A stretch of DNA of 64,000 nt from Plectrocnemia conspersa (GCA_009617715.1 VTFK01000144.1:310001-374000); one strand, 5' to 3'. Counted from the first letter of the stretch, positions 11,912 to 24,530 are shown. Notes: generated by a model from the sequence alone, not told the origin. Program-made: numbers and translations.

Positions 11912-12759
11912 GCTCGGGATAAGGATGCCGGTTTGTTATTGTGTGCGTGTGCATGTATATGAGAGAGAGAAGCGTTGTAGCGTGTACTTCGTTGTCTCGC
12001 TTTCTCTTTTAAGGACAGTCGCTGATTCGTCAACGCTGGTATTCGTCATTAAAGTGCAGTGTGGCACAGAAGTTCGATCTTCCCTAGTGATTTATTTTAA
12101 ATAATTTTGTGTTGATATTGGTTTAACCCAGATATGTCCACTGTCCTATGGGTAGGTCACTAAACACGTGCCACTGTTTTTTATCTATAAATGAAATTTT
12201 AAGAGAACAAAATATCTGGGTTAATTGATATCAAGGCTTCAAATATACACTGTAAGTTATTCGTTCTCTTACCCGTGGATTAAAATATTTTAATTATTTT
12301 TCCATTAATCCGTATGTTGTTGGTTTTTTTTACACTATTCTCTGTAAGGCTTAAAAAAGTTATTATTCTTATCGTTGTGCCAATGATATTTTTTAATTTA
12401 TTCAATGGATTCTAATGATTTAATAGAGTCGTCGAGCCATTAAACAATATGCGAATAATTTCTTTCCCCATTTAATATCTTTTTGCGTTTGAAGAATAGC
12501 TAAAGACTTCATTCTTTTTTTGACTAGTGCAACATTTTGAATTTTGCAAATATTTAATTAATGACATTAATGTCTGGTTTCCTCGATTATATAATATATT
12601 TTTAATTGTCCGTTGAAATTTCCTACTTAGCTTAGATGTATGTATGTTAAATAAACATATATTTTCTTTTAAAATAAAGAAATTAAATATTCTGAGCGAA
12701 ATTGCTTTGAGCCACACAGTTCACACACACAATAACAAACCGGAATCCTTATCCCGAGC
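11912..12759. mobile_element. 848-bp element with 34-bp inverted ends
   Basis: Positions 11912-11945 begin GCTCGGGATAAGGATGCCGG and continue TTTGTTATTGTGTG. The reverse complement of 12726-12759 is the same except for one base (GGATTCCGG for GGATGCCGG). One mismatch in 34, 0.8 kb apart, is far beyond chance and indicates a DNA-transposon-like element or an inverted duplication. The only long inside frame (12472-12717, minus, 81 codons) is Lys/Asn/Ser-rich and not a transposase I recognise. No direct flanking duplication is obvious. A GAGAGAGAGA tract lies just inside the left end, and CTTGGGATAAGGATG at about 35918 may be a half relative. Confidence 0.55.
12112..12234. mobile_element. Small hairpin MITE nested in the 848-bp element
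   Basis: TTGATATTGGTTTAACCCAG, then ATAT (12112-12135), is mirrored by ATATCTGGGTTAATTGATAT, then CAA (12212-12234), apart from a small offset in the arm. The 76-bp middle is richer in G+C. The form fits a short inverted-repeat MITE or hairpin. It sits wholly inside the larger 848-bp inverted-end element. Confidence 0.5.
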
Positions 12760-14590
12760 TTCCTCTATCATATTTTAAAATTGCATATAGTGCATTTTAA
12801 AGTACCCCCTACAATATATTTGGGCTAATTTTGAATGCTCTGTTTACAGTTTTGCATGAAGTAAAAGTTTATCTGCTAATAAAAAAATTATATGTTTTTA
12901 ATTATTTATAATAATAAGGTGTCAGATTTTAAAGAATTACTTAACTATTTAAATAAGCAACATAATATTTATTACTAAATAAACGATCACTTTATATAAA
13001 AAAAATCATAACTATTCGGTATTGATTTTTAATATGAATATTTTAATTTTTCTCTATCATACTTTTTTTATGATTTGAAGTGTGTTTACGTTATTAAAAA
13101 GGGCACATTATACTGTATTTTTTTTTTGTTACTGTAAAGGTTATAAAATATACGGAAAGTAAATTTTAATGTAGTATTTTTTTTAAACCACTGCAACATT
13201 GATATGACCTTTATCGATAGAAAGGCATTTTTAGCTTCTCAGTATATGTGTGTTAATGCAGCTTATATAGTTAGAAATACATACGTATTAATGTAAATTG
13301 AGGCTTAGATTCAATAAAAATCGATTTATATCATGATATTGTTATTCGAAACTGTTTTTATGATGATTATGTTAAAACAGTTCTTGAGACAAGTCAATCT
13401 AGCAGAAAATAGCATACCTTGTCAATATTAAATTGGGCTTAAAATATACAATTCACACGTCTAATATTAATAGTTTTTTGTTTGATACTTCTTAGACAAA
13501 ACGCATTAACTCTGGTTCGCACAATGAAGCAATTTTATTATGCAAATTAATGGGTTGTCTCAATTTTTTATACAAAAGAGAATCGACAGTTATATTTTAG
13601 CTTTATTTTTATACCGGGGTGGGATTCAGATGTACCGAAAAGATTCCGTAACGGTTTAACCTCTTATCTGACGGTTTGATCGACTCTCATGCCATCCCAG
13701 AGCATTTTCAATTGTTCTCCAAAAACCCATAGTACACGTTCTTTTTTTTAAAGCTAATATAGTATACAGGATGTCTAAGAATAATAAATTAAAATTATTT
13801 ATAATAATTTTATCTATAAAGTGCGTGCTATAAGCAATTATATTATTGGCAGATCTTCGTATTAATCTATTATTCAAAACATATATTCATGGATATAAAA
13901 TTTATTGCATATCAGATGCCATTTCTGCATATAGAAGCGGCCTCTCCAAACGTGCTTTATCTTTTAGTACCAATATAATTGCATCTCCTCTTATATTTTA
14001 ATTTGATTATGCGGAACGATCGAGCTGTATTGCTCTGTCGAATTCCTTGATATAACGGTTTGAGTTTTTTGTTTTGAATTAATAAAAAAAATAAGTGTTA
14101 AAATGGTAAATTTGGATTAATATAAAAATAATGGCTCAATTGAGACAAGACGTGACAACGCGACGAAGCTCTATATAACTGTTATAAAGTCGTTAACGTA
14201 GAAAAAAAATGCAGAGAAAAAGTATTTTATTTTCTTCAATCATAAAAACTGTATATTTATTTTTATATACTATATAAAAATGCAATGTTTTTATAATGTT
14301 AAATAAATATTTTGTGTACAAAAATATATATTAGGATTTGTATTATTTATTTAAAACAGTCGCTACAAAAGTTTTATTAATTTAATATATTTTTTGCTCA
14401 AACTTAATTTAGTAATAAATCAACTTTAATATATAAGTTTTGAAATATTTTTTTTGTCCCTAATTAGCTATACCAAATTTATATTTATTATATAAAAACA
14501 TTACTTTTGATTTATTCTAGGATTTTTTAATGGAATATATGCTTATAAATTATAAAAAAATAATGTAAAAATAGTATATATATTATTGGA
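12760..14590. other. AT-rich non-coding DNA, no gene seen
   Basis: Mostly very AT-rich. The parts at 13500-13760 and 13860-14190 are slightly richer, but only short frames are present (for example 73 codons at 13656-13877, minus). No repeat unit or exon was recognised. Confidence 0.5.
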
Positions 14591-14596
14591 ATCTCG

Positions 14597-14715
14597 GGAT
14601 TAATCGCGATTTTCACTTATTTTATTTCCATATTTCGGCTGTGATGCTCAAGCCATGGTCACGAATTTTCTGTTAATCGTGACCATGCTTGGAGCATCAC
14701 AGCCGAAATATATTC
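14597..14715. mobile_element. Palindromic foldback element, copy 1
   Basis: Left arm 14630-14663 (ATATTTCGGCTGTGATGCTC, then AAGCCATGGTCACG) pairs with right arm 14678-14711 at about 31 of 34 positions around a 14-base loop, forming a very stable hairpin. Upstream GGATTAATCGCGATT (14598-14612) matches the terminal repeat of copy 2 at 43939. The matching right terminus is lost here. It is probably a MITE-type foldback. The 3' arm contains CATCACAGCC, the seed of insect miR-2/11-type microRNAs, which is likely coincidence. Confidence 0.6.
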
Positions 14716-14959
14716 TATATTTTTTTGCTATAGACTAATAATATTTAGTTTGATATAATTTTTGTCTCAAGATAAAATTGAAAAAATTACTAAATAATTA
14801 TACTTTAATTTAAACATTTCACTTAATTTTTTTTTTTGAGTAAATTTAATTCCGATCAATAAATACAGACTTTTCCTATAGTTTTATAATTAAATGCAAT
14901 AAGCAATTAAAATAAATAAAATAGATCACATTGATTTCAGTCTGGTGTCATTTGTCATA

Positions 14960-15900
14960 TTAACGATTAAATGAGGCACTACAAAAATATAGAACGCATT
15001 TTTATTAATACTCTTAGCTTCTATCGTGTGTTATTTTTACTAATAAAAATATGACGGAAACGCTGGCATGAAAAAATTCAATGGCGTATAATTTGAACCA
15101 CATACGCCACTTATTTGTAACGTGTGAATGGTGCTTCATATTATATATTATAAAATAACAAGCCAGAGATATAGAGAGTCATATCTGTAAATTGATTTCG
15201 TATCATTCTAAGCGCTAGCTTTTATTGCTTTTTATACCTTTTCTATCGATAATTGAGCATAGGATGATAAATTCATAAGACTGTATATGGCCTTATCGCA
15301 CATACTGAGGATTCGTCATCGCAATAATTATGCTATTTTCCACTATCGCATTTATAAAGGCAAAAAGTCATCAATCAATCCATTACGTCGGCGGCAAATA
15401 GTGTCTTCCATATTAAGTTTTTATCCTATCTATTTTTTAATGAACCATCGCGATATCTTGGTAGTAGAATTTGTGGATTTTATGAAGCATTAAGTTCATT
15501 CCCTTATAAACCAGTGAGTCGTCTTATGCCTGTGAAGGTAGTCGAGTTTTTATTTGGATCATATTTTTTTATTACATTCGAACTGACAGATGTGAAAAAA
15601 GTAGACTTGCATCCATGATCGATGATTCGAATTCCTTCTGTCTAATATCAATAAAAAAAATTGCGTGAAAGGTGATCAACCTCAAGTTGAGAATCACCGA
15701 TCTGTAAAGTGCGAGAGAATCGATCGTGCGTATTAGATACGTCTCGGTTATTCGCGTGATTTGAATTGCGCGCGTTATACGATACCTCGTGATTAATTGT
15801 GTTAAGGTTAAGGTAACAGGATGGTCACAAACGAGTTTCGATTAACAAAAGGGTAATAAAATTCAGTTAATCGCGCAACTACGCACGTCGATTAATGCGA
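14960..15900. other. Long CpG-bearing island with many GATTAA/TTAATCG motifs
   Basis: From about 15650 to 15910 the sequence carries several motifs of the form GATTAA, TTAATCGCG and CGATTAATGCG plus many CpGs. The earlier part (15250-15490) has a 68-codon frame of no known family. Repeated TAAT-core motifs in a conserved-looking patch suggest a homeodomain-rich regulatory segment. This is inference from motifs alone. Confidence 0.35.
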
Positions 15901-17110
15901 TTTTGTCACGCAAATCGTTTGGTTGGAATTTTTTTTTATAGTGACGCATCATAATATTAAAATTTAGGAACTATAGAATACATTTATTAGAGAATTAGAC
16001 ATAATAACTTCATGTTTTAATTAATCTACGAAAATTAAAAGAACTATTGATAATGAAAAGTCGTGCTTTGTTTAATTTTAATTGTTATAAAAATAATTTA
16101 TATTTGTTATTTATTTCAAACGTTACTTTATGTTATCTATGGTATTTTATCTTATTTATAATTATTATATTAACAATTGTTTTAAACTGCTATATAATAA
16201 ATAAAATTATCAACTATCATATTTTATTTTTTATGTTCATAGATATCAACAAAAATTAAATGAATTAATGGATTAGATTTTTTTTTATAAAAAAGTCTAA
16301 TAATTTACCAAGTATTGTAGAATTAATTCTACAGTAAAAATATATGTTATTCTATTTTTTATACAAATATTATAGGAAATTAATAGTCTTAAATTTTTAT
16401 TTCTTATTGTTGATTTTATCATCAGGTTGAGTTGTATTGTTGATTTTTATTGTAAATGCTATTTTTTTATCTACTTAATTTTAATATTAATTGCTTGTTT
16501 AATAAAAAAATAATATACTAATAATGGTTTTAATGATATATTTTTTACCAAATGGCATATTTTTTTATATGTATAGATGTTAAACAACACTTTTCTTGAA
16601 TATTTGCCATTTTGTAATAATAATATCAAAAAATAATCTAATATTATACTTGAAAAAGCTTCAAAAAATTGATTTTACAAAAATATATTATATAGAGAAA
16701 TTATAACCTAATTTATTATACAATTAAAAAATAAGAGTCTTATGTTCTTTACTTCTCATATTTCATGTACATATATTATGTATCATGTTATAAGTCGATG
16801 TTTTTTTGGTCATTGCTCATTTTTATAGTATTTGAATAATAAATACATCACTATATTATTATTGATTAAATAAAATAGTAATGTTGTATTTTTAAAAATA
16901 GGATGTATTTTATTATATTTGAATTAATCATTTTTTAAACACAACCATTCTCATTCACTAAAAAGTAAATACCCTCAATTGACATTTTTTTGTATTAGTT
17001 ATTTTAAACTAATACTTAGAAAACATCTATTTATTACACAAAACACCCAAATTTGCAATTATAACTCAAGTGAATTGATGTAGATTTAAAAAATTGCTAA
17101 ATAATTTATG
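15900..17110. other. AT-rich non-coding DNA, no gene seen
   Basis: Long runs of A and T with chance Ile/Tyr/Asn-rich frames such as 16047-16259. No exon or RNA gene recognised. Confidence 0.55.
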
Positions 17111-17760
17111 TCGATACAACAATATTACATTATCTTATTAAACATTAATACGATAGCTGTTTATATAAATTAAATAAATTAGTATAAATAATAATACAAT
17201 TTAATTTAATTATGATATGGCCTTATTTTAGCAAATACAACAATATTATTTTCATGTAATTTTCAAGCGAATTTTCATAAAACAACAATACAATAGCAAT
17301 TTATAAAAAAATATATGTATAATAAAATCAAATAAATAATAATGCAATTGCATAAATTTATTAATTTACCTCATTTTATAAAATACAACAATATTATTCT
17401 CGTGCAGTATAATTGATTAACTGAATTTAAATAAATCAGCAAAATAAATAGCTGTTAAGAAAAACTTATTTAATAAAATTATTTATAAATAATTTTATTA
17501 AATACAACAATATTATTATCATTTTTAAACAGAAATATAATAGCTGTTTAAAAAATATATAATTGTTATTTTTTTGGGTTATTATTTAAATTAGTGGAAA
17601 TAATAATACAATTTAAATAAATTATTATTTTGCCTAATTTTATTAAATACAACAATATTATTCTTATGCATTATAATTGATTGAGCACATTTTCATAAAA
17701 TAACAATGCAATAGCTGTTCAAAAAAATATGCAATATTAATATTTATTTATAATAATTAC
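17110..17760. repeat. Tandem array, family B, with alternating 120/146-bp spacing
   Basis: The anchor ATACAACAATATTA recurs with its ACAAC at 17116, 17237, 17385, 17504 and 17649. The intervals are 121, 148, 119 and 145 bp. Each anchor is followed by a variable AT segment and an ACAAT(A/G)CAATAGCTGTTNA motif, best kept at about 17150, 17290, 17530 and 17705. The alternating short and long spacing implies a dimeric unit of about 265 bp present roughly twice and a half. No coding content. Confidence 0.7.
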
Positions 17761-18530
17761 TACAACTCTAATTTTTATACATTATTTTTTATTTTCACCC
17801 AATTTTTTTTAGATACATTATATAATTACAAACCCTATTATTTATTTAATGTTTTTGGTCGAAATCTTTGGATTATTTCAATGTAGATTTTTTTATTTAC
17901 CACAAATTAAAGTGTTAGTGATAATTGAAATACTCACAATTTTTTATGCTATTTTTAAATGAAAGATCTTTATTATTAAATAGGATTAATGATGAATGTT
18001 ATTTAAGTGAATTTACTCTCATTGGCTTTAGTTTTTCGCATTTTATCATTATGCTCTCCTGCAGATATTTTTCCGATCTATATACATTTAATAACTATAT
18101 ATTAGAGTCGTCACAAAATAACGTAATACATTGTACTTTTAAATAGTAAATAAAGTTTTTGTACGATAAACAAAATTCTTATCCATTTTACTATTTTAGA
18201 TTCTTATCCTATGCATATTTTATTTTTAGCGTTTTTTGATTTTATGTTTCTAAAATCTATTTTAACAATAAAAAATATATATATTTAATCAATTTCACAC
18301 TTTGTAATTCAGAAATTTAAAAGTGAAGGCATACTTTATTTTAATATAAAAAAAAAAATTTAACAATATATATTCTAATAGTTTTTATTTTATATATATA
18401 TGTACATACCGTTCTATTGATTTGTCTCGTTATGAATAACATATATAATATAAATTATTCACACTCAATACAAGTTGCCATAAACCACAGCATAAAAATG
18501 AGATGTTTTACATAAAAAATATATATAATT
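17760..18530. other. AT-rich spacer, no gene seen
   Basis: AT-rich, with one short frame (17925-18146) of no recognised family. Confidence 0.5.
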
Positions 18531-18860
18531 ATAAAACTATAAATATACCTAAAGATGCCGCGTTGCATCCTGCAGGAAGTGCATTGTCTGTACAAGTCCT
18601 ACTCGCTTCCTTCACACCTACGATTTCCGTCACCCAAGGATATAATCAGACATTCCCTCTCTCTTTAAAATATGCTTCTCTTTTCGCCATTAAAATTCCT
18701 TATACGTAAAATGGTATGATACGTAACGGGTGAGGTCATTTCGCACGTAGAAAAGCGGATATACGAGACGGGCCATAATTTTCAGCGTTGCCATTCGAAA
18801 CTGCATGCGAGCGAAAACAATACCAACTAAATCATATTATTTCACAATGGATAATAAGTC
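18530..18860. other. Higher-GC island
   Basis: A CpG-bearing patch (for example near 18720-18810) with no exon signals. A 68-codon frame crosses its left part. It is possibly old unique DNA. Confidence 0.3.
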
Positions 18861-19370
18861 AAAATTATTGTTGAATTAAGACATACTATTAATGAAACCA
18901 TATGCAAATTTAAGAAAATCCATTGGCAGACGCATCCACACAAGCATTCATGTAGTTAGTTTCAAAGAATATATGTATACACATATTATATATAAAAACC
19001 AGTCTTTGTAAAAATGTCGATGCCATTATATTATATTCAATACGTACTCGAGAGATCATTATACATTTTTATTTAAAATAAAAATTTATGACGTGATGTT
19101 TTATTTACATATTCAATAATTTTATAAATAATTATCACACATACAATTTTAACTTGGCATAATTTACTTTAAAATTGCGTGGGTGTATTATTACAGTATT
19201 TTTCAATTTATCCTTAAGCAATCGATGACTCATAAATTCATAGCTTAATATTGAATTTAAATTATACATACATAGAAGTACAATATCCTAAATATCCATT
19301 ATTGATCATATCTAATTTTTTTATACCATAAATAAATAAAATATTAAATAATATGTTCGTAGAAGACAAA
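18860..19370. other. AT-rich spacer, no gene seen
   Basis: Nothing recognised. Confidence 0.5.
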
Positions 19371-19980
19371 AAGACATCGACGCTCGGGTGCATACAAAAC
19401 CCGGAACGATATATTATACATATTATTGGATGTTATTCGTTAACTTAATATTATTTAACGACTTTTTTATATTATTCGACACTTATGTGTCGTATAATAA
19501 AGAACTTTCATAGCATGAGCTTAGTGCATAATTTTAAACGTATTCTGCGGGGCATTTTTACGATCGTTTCTTTTATGTTCTCGCCAAAAAAAAAACAATT
19601 TTCCCTTCGCCATTGTTGCCATGGCCCTTGTGACCTTCGAAAACTCGCATGCAGTCTAGATACGTATATATTATTATATGGACGATTCTTAAAACCGACC
19701 GACATACCTGTGTTTGTGTATATCGATCGCCTCACCGTTCTAAATTTAGCAATGATCAGAGAGAGAGACGCTCACGCAACATGCAGTTGGCATAATCGTA
19801 AAAAAACGAAGATGTGCCTTTGCAAAACATACATATTTATACGCTGTAAAACAACGTATATGCGTTACGCTGAAATGGAGACCTCCCTTCCAAATGTAAA
19901 TCGTAAAGATAGGGAGTCGTCTCGATTCGTGCATAAATTGTCTTGTAACATGCTGTATGAGATTTTACAACATAATTGAT
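19370..19980 (+). other. Island with the longest open frame (164 codons), unrecognised
   Basis: An ATG frame runs 19485-19979 through a CpG-bearing island. The predicted chain is Cys- and Arg/Lys-rich, with a HCCHGPC stretch near residue 43 and further scattered cysteines. It has no signal peptide, membrane segment or family motif I know. Two minus-strand frames (19508-19735 and 19746-19934) overlap it. Openness on both strands is expected when local stop density falls, so coding status is doubtful. A GAGAGAGA tract lies at about 19758. No Kozak context, splice site or poly(A) signal supports it. Confidence 0.15.
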
Positions 19981-20860
19981 GGAATAGATTATTTGAGTTT
20001 TCACTGAAAGGTTCTTATTATAAATAAATGTATTTAACTACAGCTTTTTTTAACATCGTATAATTCTGTTTGATTTATTTGTTAGTATTTCACAAGCGAG
20101 TGGAAAAACCAACAAATTATACCCATGCAAAATATATATATATATATATACATACATGTGTCAGTTATATATACAACACCAAAAATATTATGTATATATA
20201 ATGCTATTATGAAGAGACAGCTTCAGAAAATTTGACTAGTTTATTGCATCTTCGTGAATATGTTTAACTTAATTTTAAAATATTTAAAAAAAGCTGTTTG
20301 TTAAATTAAATTAAATTGAATTAAGTTTACTTATAAATTACATTATTAAGATTATTAAAACACGTATTGTTTTATTTATTCGTATTAGATTTTTTAATGT
20401 AGTTACCTCATTAAACTTCTGAACTTTGAAAGTGATTTGTAAATCTGTGAATTAACTGTTTTTTCATTTTAAATTATTCACCATTAAAATCAACTTGTTT
20501 TATTTGACTACATTATATTTTATCAGCTTATTTTTGTTTAGCATTATAATTTAGTTAAAATATATTTTATTTATTTATATTTTTAATGCGATTTAATAAG
20601 AAAATTACATCATCAAACCAATCAAATAACATCTTAGAACCCGTCCCATTTTTTGCCACCTTTAAATAATTTTTATTTTCACGCGATTTTTAGACACGCG
20701 TGGATCACCACTGATCTTAAAATTTACTATTGACTTAATACTAAAAAAATACTATATCAAATAAATGACAGATTGTATTGAATCATTTCTATATTTTTAG
20801 AAAGGCTAATTTTTTTTTTTATATTTTATGCTACATTATTAAAAATTCAATCACACGCCG
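19980..20860. other. AT-rich spacer with (TA)n run
   Basis: Contains a TA microsatellite at 20132-20151. The rest is featureless AT-rich DNA. Confidence 0.55.
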
Positions 20861-21080
20861 AATGATCTAACGATTCGTTATCAGGCGTAACGTTGTCTCG
20901 ATGTATCGTCACTGCTTTATTCGGAACGGTTACATAACTAGCAGACGAAATAACACCGATTTGCTTAACAATGGTTCGACTTTCGCAATGCGACTATTTG
21001 GCAAGATTTTTGGGTTCATATTTAAGAGTCATATGCGTAGTGTGTTCACATATGTTTCATGCATCAAAAACATCTTTGTA
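20860..21080. other. Short higher-GC island
   Basis: CpG-bearing patch with a 64-codon frame (20901-21095) of no known family. No other signal. Confidence 0.3.
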
Positions 21081-21690
21081 TATTACAGACATTAAAATTA
21101 AATACTATAATATTAGTACATTTTAAATTGATTATAAAGTATACTATTTCTACATTAAAACTTTTATTTAATTGGCGTAGCTTATCTCATTATCTAGTAA
21201 ATAACATAAATCGTGTAACTCTTATGATATCATAAGAAAATAATTGATCAATAAATATTTTAATTGCATCATAAAAGTATTAGTAAATATGTTTAATAGA
21301 ATTTTTTCAATATATACTTGACTAACAAACAAGTCCCTAATTATTTATATATTTTATAGATAAGTGATATGCTCTAAAATGCATCATATGATTTATAAAT
21401 TAATCATATAAATTAGAAAGTGTCGCTATTTCGAATATTTTTTAAAGATCAACATTCCAATGTGACATTAAAAACGATAAGTTCAACATTTCACATCATA
21501 TTATGTATCACAATAAATCACACCACATCAAAAATATCAGATTTACAGTTGAGTGCATAGTCATCATCGATCATCTTCATTCTAAATAATATTGAGTATA
21601 CATTAAAGACTACTGAAGTTATTTTTTATCATATTTCCATAATGGATCCAGTTCAGAGTGTAGTTAATAATTAAGCTAAGAACAAATAAA
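21080..21690. other. AT-rich spacer, no gene seen
   Basis: Nothing recognised beyond a nine-codon ATG frame near 21643, too short to support. Confidence 0.5.
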
Positions 21691-22060
21691 AAATTGTATT
21701 CTGCGAACTTAGCCGAGCATAACTGTATGTAATGCGTTAATTGGGGTCCGTAGAGTGAACTTTTTTATTATATTTTTTTCTACCACCTTGTCATTCCTTC
21801 CGCTCCTTATCACGGAACAATTCGCTCCACAAGTCACTCGAGCAGAATCCACCTGGCAACGCCATAGTAAGATTCTGCGTTACCTTTTAGTAGCCGCGGC
21901 TCGGTAATTACACCAATTACCGTCTGACTCCTCCGCAATTACATTCTAATGCGGTCTGCCCGATGTAATTGGTGAAAAATAATAAAAATAAAAACAATAA
22001 CAACGAGTAAAAATAAATACATGGAAACGAGGTGCAAAGAACGAGAAATGTGAATGTAAA
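21690..22060. promoter_or_regulatory. Candidate enhancer with paired homeodomain-type dyads
   Basis: Within a GC-richer island, CGGTAATT at 21902-21909 is mirrored by AATTACCG at 21915-21922 across five bases. Eleven bases further on, CCGCAATTACATTCTAATGC, then GG (21933-21954), forms a second near-dyad. TGTAATTGG follows at about 21965. TAAT/ATTA cores in closely spaced inverted pairs are the classic arrangement for cooperative homeodomain or paired-type binding. No exon is present. The regulatory role is inference from motif density. Confidence 0.4.
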
Positions 22061-22480
22061 AAATGTAATGCAGTTGATTTCAACATTACTTTTTTTTTAC
22101 TGACAATAAGTTATAATACATATTATAATTATAATGACGTACTATCGAGATAAGTAACTTATAAAGTTATTTTATCTTGAAGCACCTTTTGTACTTTATA
22201 AAAAAATGTTTTAGTGTCAATATCTACACAGTAATTTAGATTATCTGTGACGATGAGCTTTCGTCATTCGACATTTAGTCTCGATTATTCCAATGATATT
22301 AGTGGGAACATTTTGGCCAGAGAAACTTCTTCTAGAGATCTTGAAATCACTTTTAAGAGCAAGTAGAGTTTTTCTCTATACATAGACTACGTCTACAATA
22401 AATCTTGCAAGATGTTCATCATTCAAAATCATAGTTTTTTGTTGAATTGATATAGTACACATAAGTTTAATGATAACGTC
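22060..22480. other. Mixed spacer, no gene seen
   Basis: Moderately AT-rich with some unique-looking sequence around 22240-22400. No feature can be assigned. Confidence 0.45.
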
Positions 22481-24060
22481 ATATTTACTTAGAAAGGTTT
22501 TTTTGAACATAATATATGATTCTATATTTGTTTTAATTTTTGCTTAGTATAAAAAATAAGCTTTCATATATAAAAAATATTATTATGGTGTGAAAATATG
22601 TATTTATTTATTATTATTATTAGTAAAAATCATACAGACATATTTTTATTTTGCACTGTACTTTAAGTGTGATTTTGTATTTTTAAGTATAATTTTGGTT
22701 TTACTTTTGGGGTAATATGTCTTTATAAATGCTTAAATTTAAGGTTAAAATATTAATTTTCTTTATAAATCGATTGTAGGTTTCTGCTTTCAGACAGTAT
22801 CGCATATATGTTTTAATGCAGTAATTAGTAAATTAGATATTGATCTTTTAGTTATTTTATTCATCTCAAAGCAATTAATAAAATTAATATCTTTATATCA
22901 AATTTATTAATAGTTTTTGCATGTTTGAAGTGATTAAATTAAAGTCGTTTTTTATTTACTTTGTGTGTACATCACAAAATAAGCTTTTGCATAAAAAGCT
23001 TTAATTAAACTTTTGTAAAAAAATAACTTGTGGTGAAAATATGTATTATATATCATTGTGAATCATTGGTATTAATGAACACCACACATATAAGTATCTT
23101 TATAAAATAAATTTAAGGATTGTATTTTTTTTAACTTAGGTTGTGGATTCGTAATGTGTAAAAATTTAGGTTTTATTTTAGGGTAATATCTCTATATAAA
23201 TAAAGTGCTTAAAACGTATGGTAAATATTTTGATTGGAATGTTGTTTCCTTTTTTTTTAGTATTGGTTTTAATGTATGATTAGTAACAATAAATTTTTAA
23301 TTTTATAGTTATTTTTCAATAATTATAATGCAATTGATAAAACGAAAATTCATCATTATTTTTTTTATAAATATGTTATATATATTTATAATTTTTTATA
23401 AATATTTTTTATATATTTAAAATTTTTATATATTTTGAATATTTTATATATGTATATATTTTACATTTTTTTTCAAAAACTTTATCATTTAATATTTATA
23501 TAATAAATAGGGGGGCAATAATGAGAGCATATTTACTCAAGTGTTTTTTTTAAATATATTATTTATTTCATTTTAACTCATATTTTACTTTCTTTGTGCT
23601 AACATAAATAATAAGGTAAACCTAATATTATAAAATATGCTTTTATATAAAAGCTTTATTCAATTTTTACAAAAATTAACGTTTTTGTTATTAATTGTGA
23701 ATCATTATGATTAGTATAAATAATACACACATTTTCATCTGTAAAATAAATAAGCAACACAGTTTCTGTATTTTTGCGATGCTTAATAATTTTGGTTTTA
23801 TTTTTGTGATAATATTTAAAAAAAAGGTAATTTAGGGTGAAAATTTTAATTTTCTATTTTATATAGATCAAATTGTTTTTTTCTTAGAAATTATCGCATA
23901 TTGCTTTAAATTAATGGTTTATATATGTTTAAATGTGAGGTTTTTATAGATTAAATTGTAATATTACAACTTTGGTTTTATTGTTGTTTTTAATTTTCCA
24001 TATATTAATTACGAGCATATTTAAAAATATCATTTATTTCTGTGAATCAATCAAATTAGC
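22480..24060. repeat. Degenerate tandem array, family C (unit about 440-650 bp)
   Basis: Three units share an order of motifs. The first is AAATAAGCTTTNNATANAAA or a close variant (about 22556, 22977 and 23630). The second, GGTGTGAAAATATGTATT (22588) or GGTGAAAATATGTATT (23032), is lost in unit 3. Then come CATAC/CACAT with TTTTAT, and TTTTGGTTTTANTTTTGGGGTAATAT or a relative (about 22694, 23170 and 23793). The spacing differs through insertions. No coding content. Confidence 0.55.
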
Positions 24061-24520
24061 TTAATCGTGAATTTTACTTTAAGAATTGCAATTAATATTT
24101 GTTTTAGTATATTTTTAATATTTTTTTACTTGAAGTTATTATTTTAAAATGTCAATTTTTATTGTACATTGATAATATTTGGATAAATCAGATTTTTCTG
24201 CATACTTTAACCATCATTAAATTTTACTCAGTTGGTATTAGATATTTTAAAAAACTATAAAATGCCTATTTATAAAATAAAACTTTTTTTTTTAAATCAT
24301 TAAATTTTACTTAGTTAGAGTTAAATATTTTAAAAAACTGTAAAATGGTTATATACAAAATTGTGTATTTTTTATTAAAAAATAATTTCGAACACATTTT
24401 ACGTAATAAAGACTAAGAATTTTCACAAATCATCGGTTAGACTTGGGATATAATTTCCCTTGAAAAACATCATCTGATTGTTAATAATTGTGAGCCAATT
24501 TAAAAACTTTTTTCTCCAAA
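24060..24520. other. AT-rich spacer, no gene seen
   Basis: A phrase ATTTTACTNAGTTNGNNTTA with AAAAAACTNTAAAATG occurs twice (about 24220 and 24305), a small local duplication of about 80 bp. Otherwise featureless. Confidence 0.45.
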
Positions 24521-24530
24521 AATAATATTT

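Noticed and set aside
14678..14711. miR-2/miR-11-like microRNA precursor
   Set aside because: CATCACAGCC is present in a hairpin arm, but a mature product starting there would run past the stem. The hairpin belongs to a repeat family with a second copy that lacks the seed.
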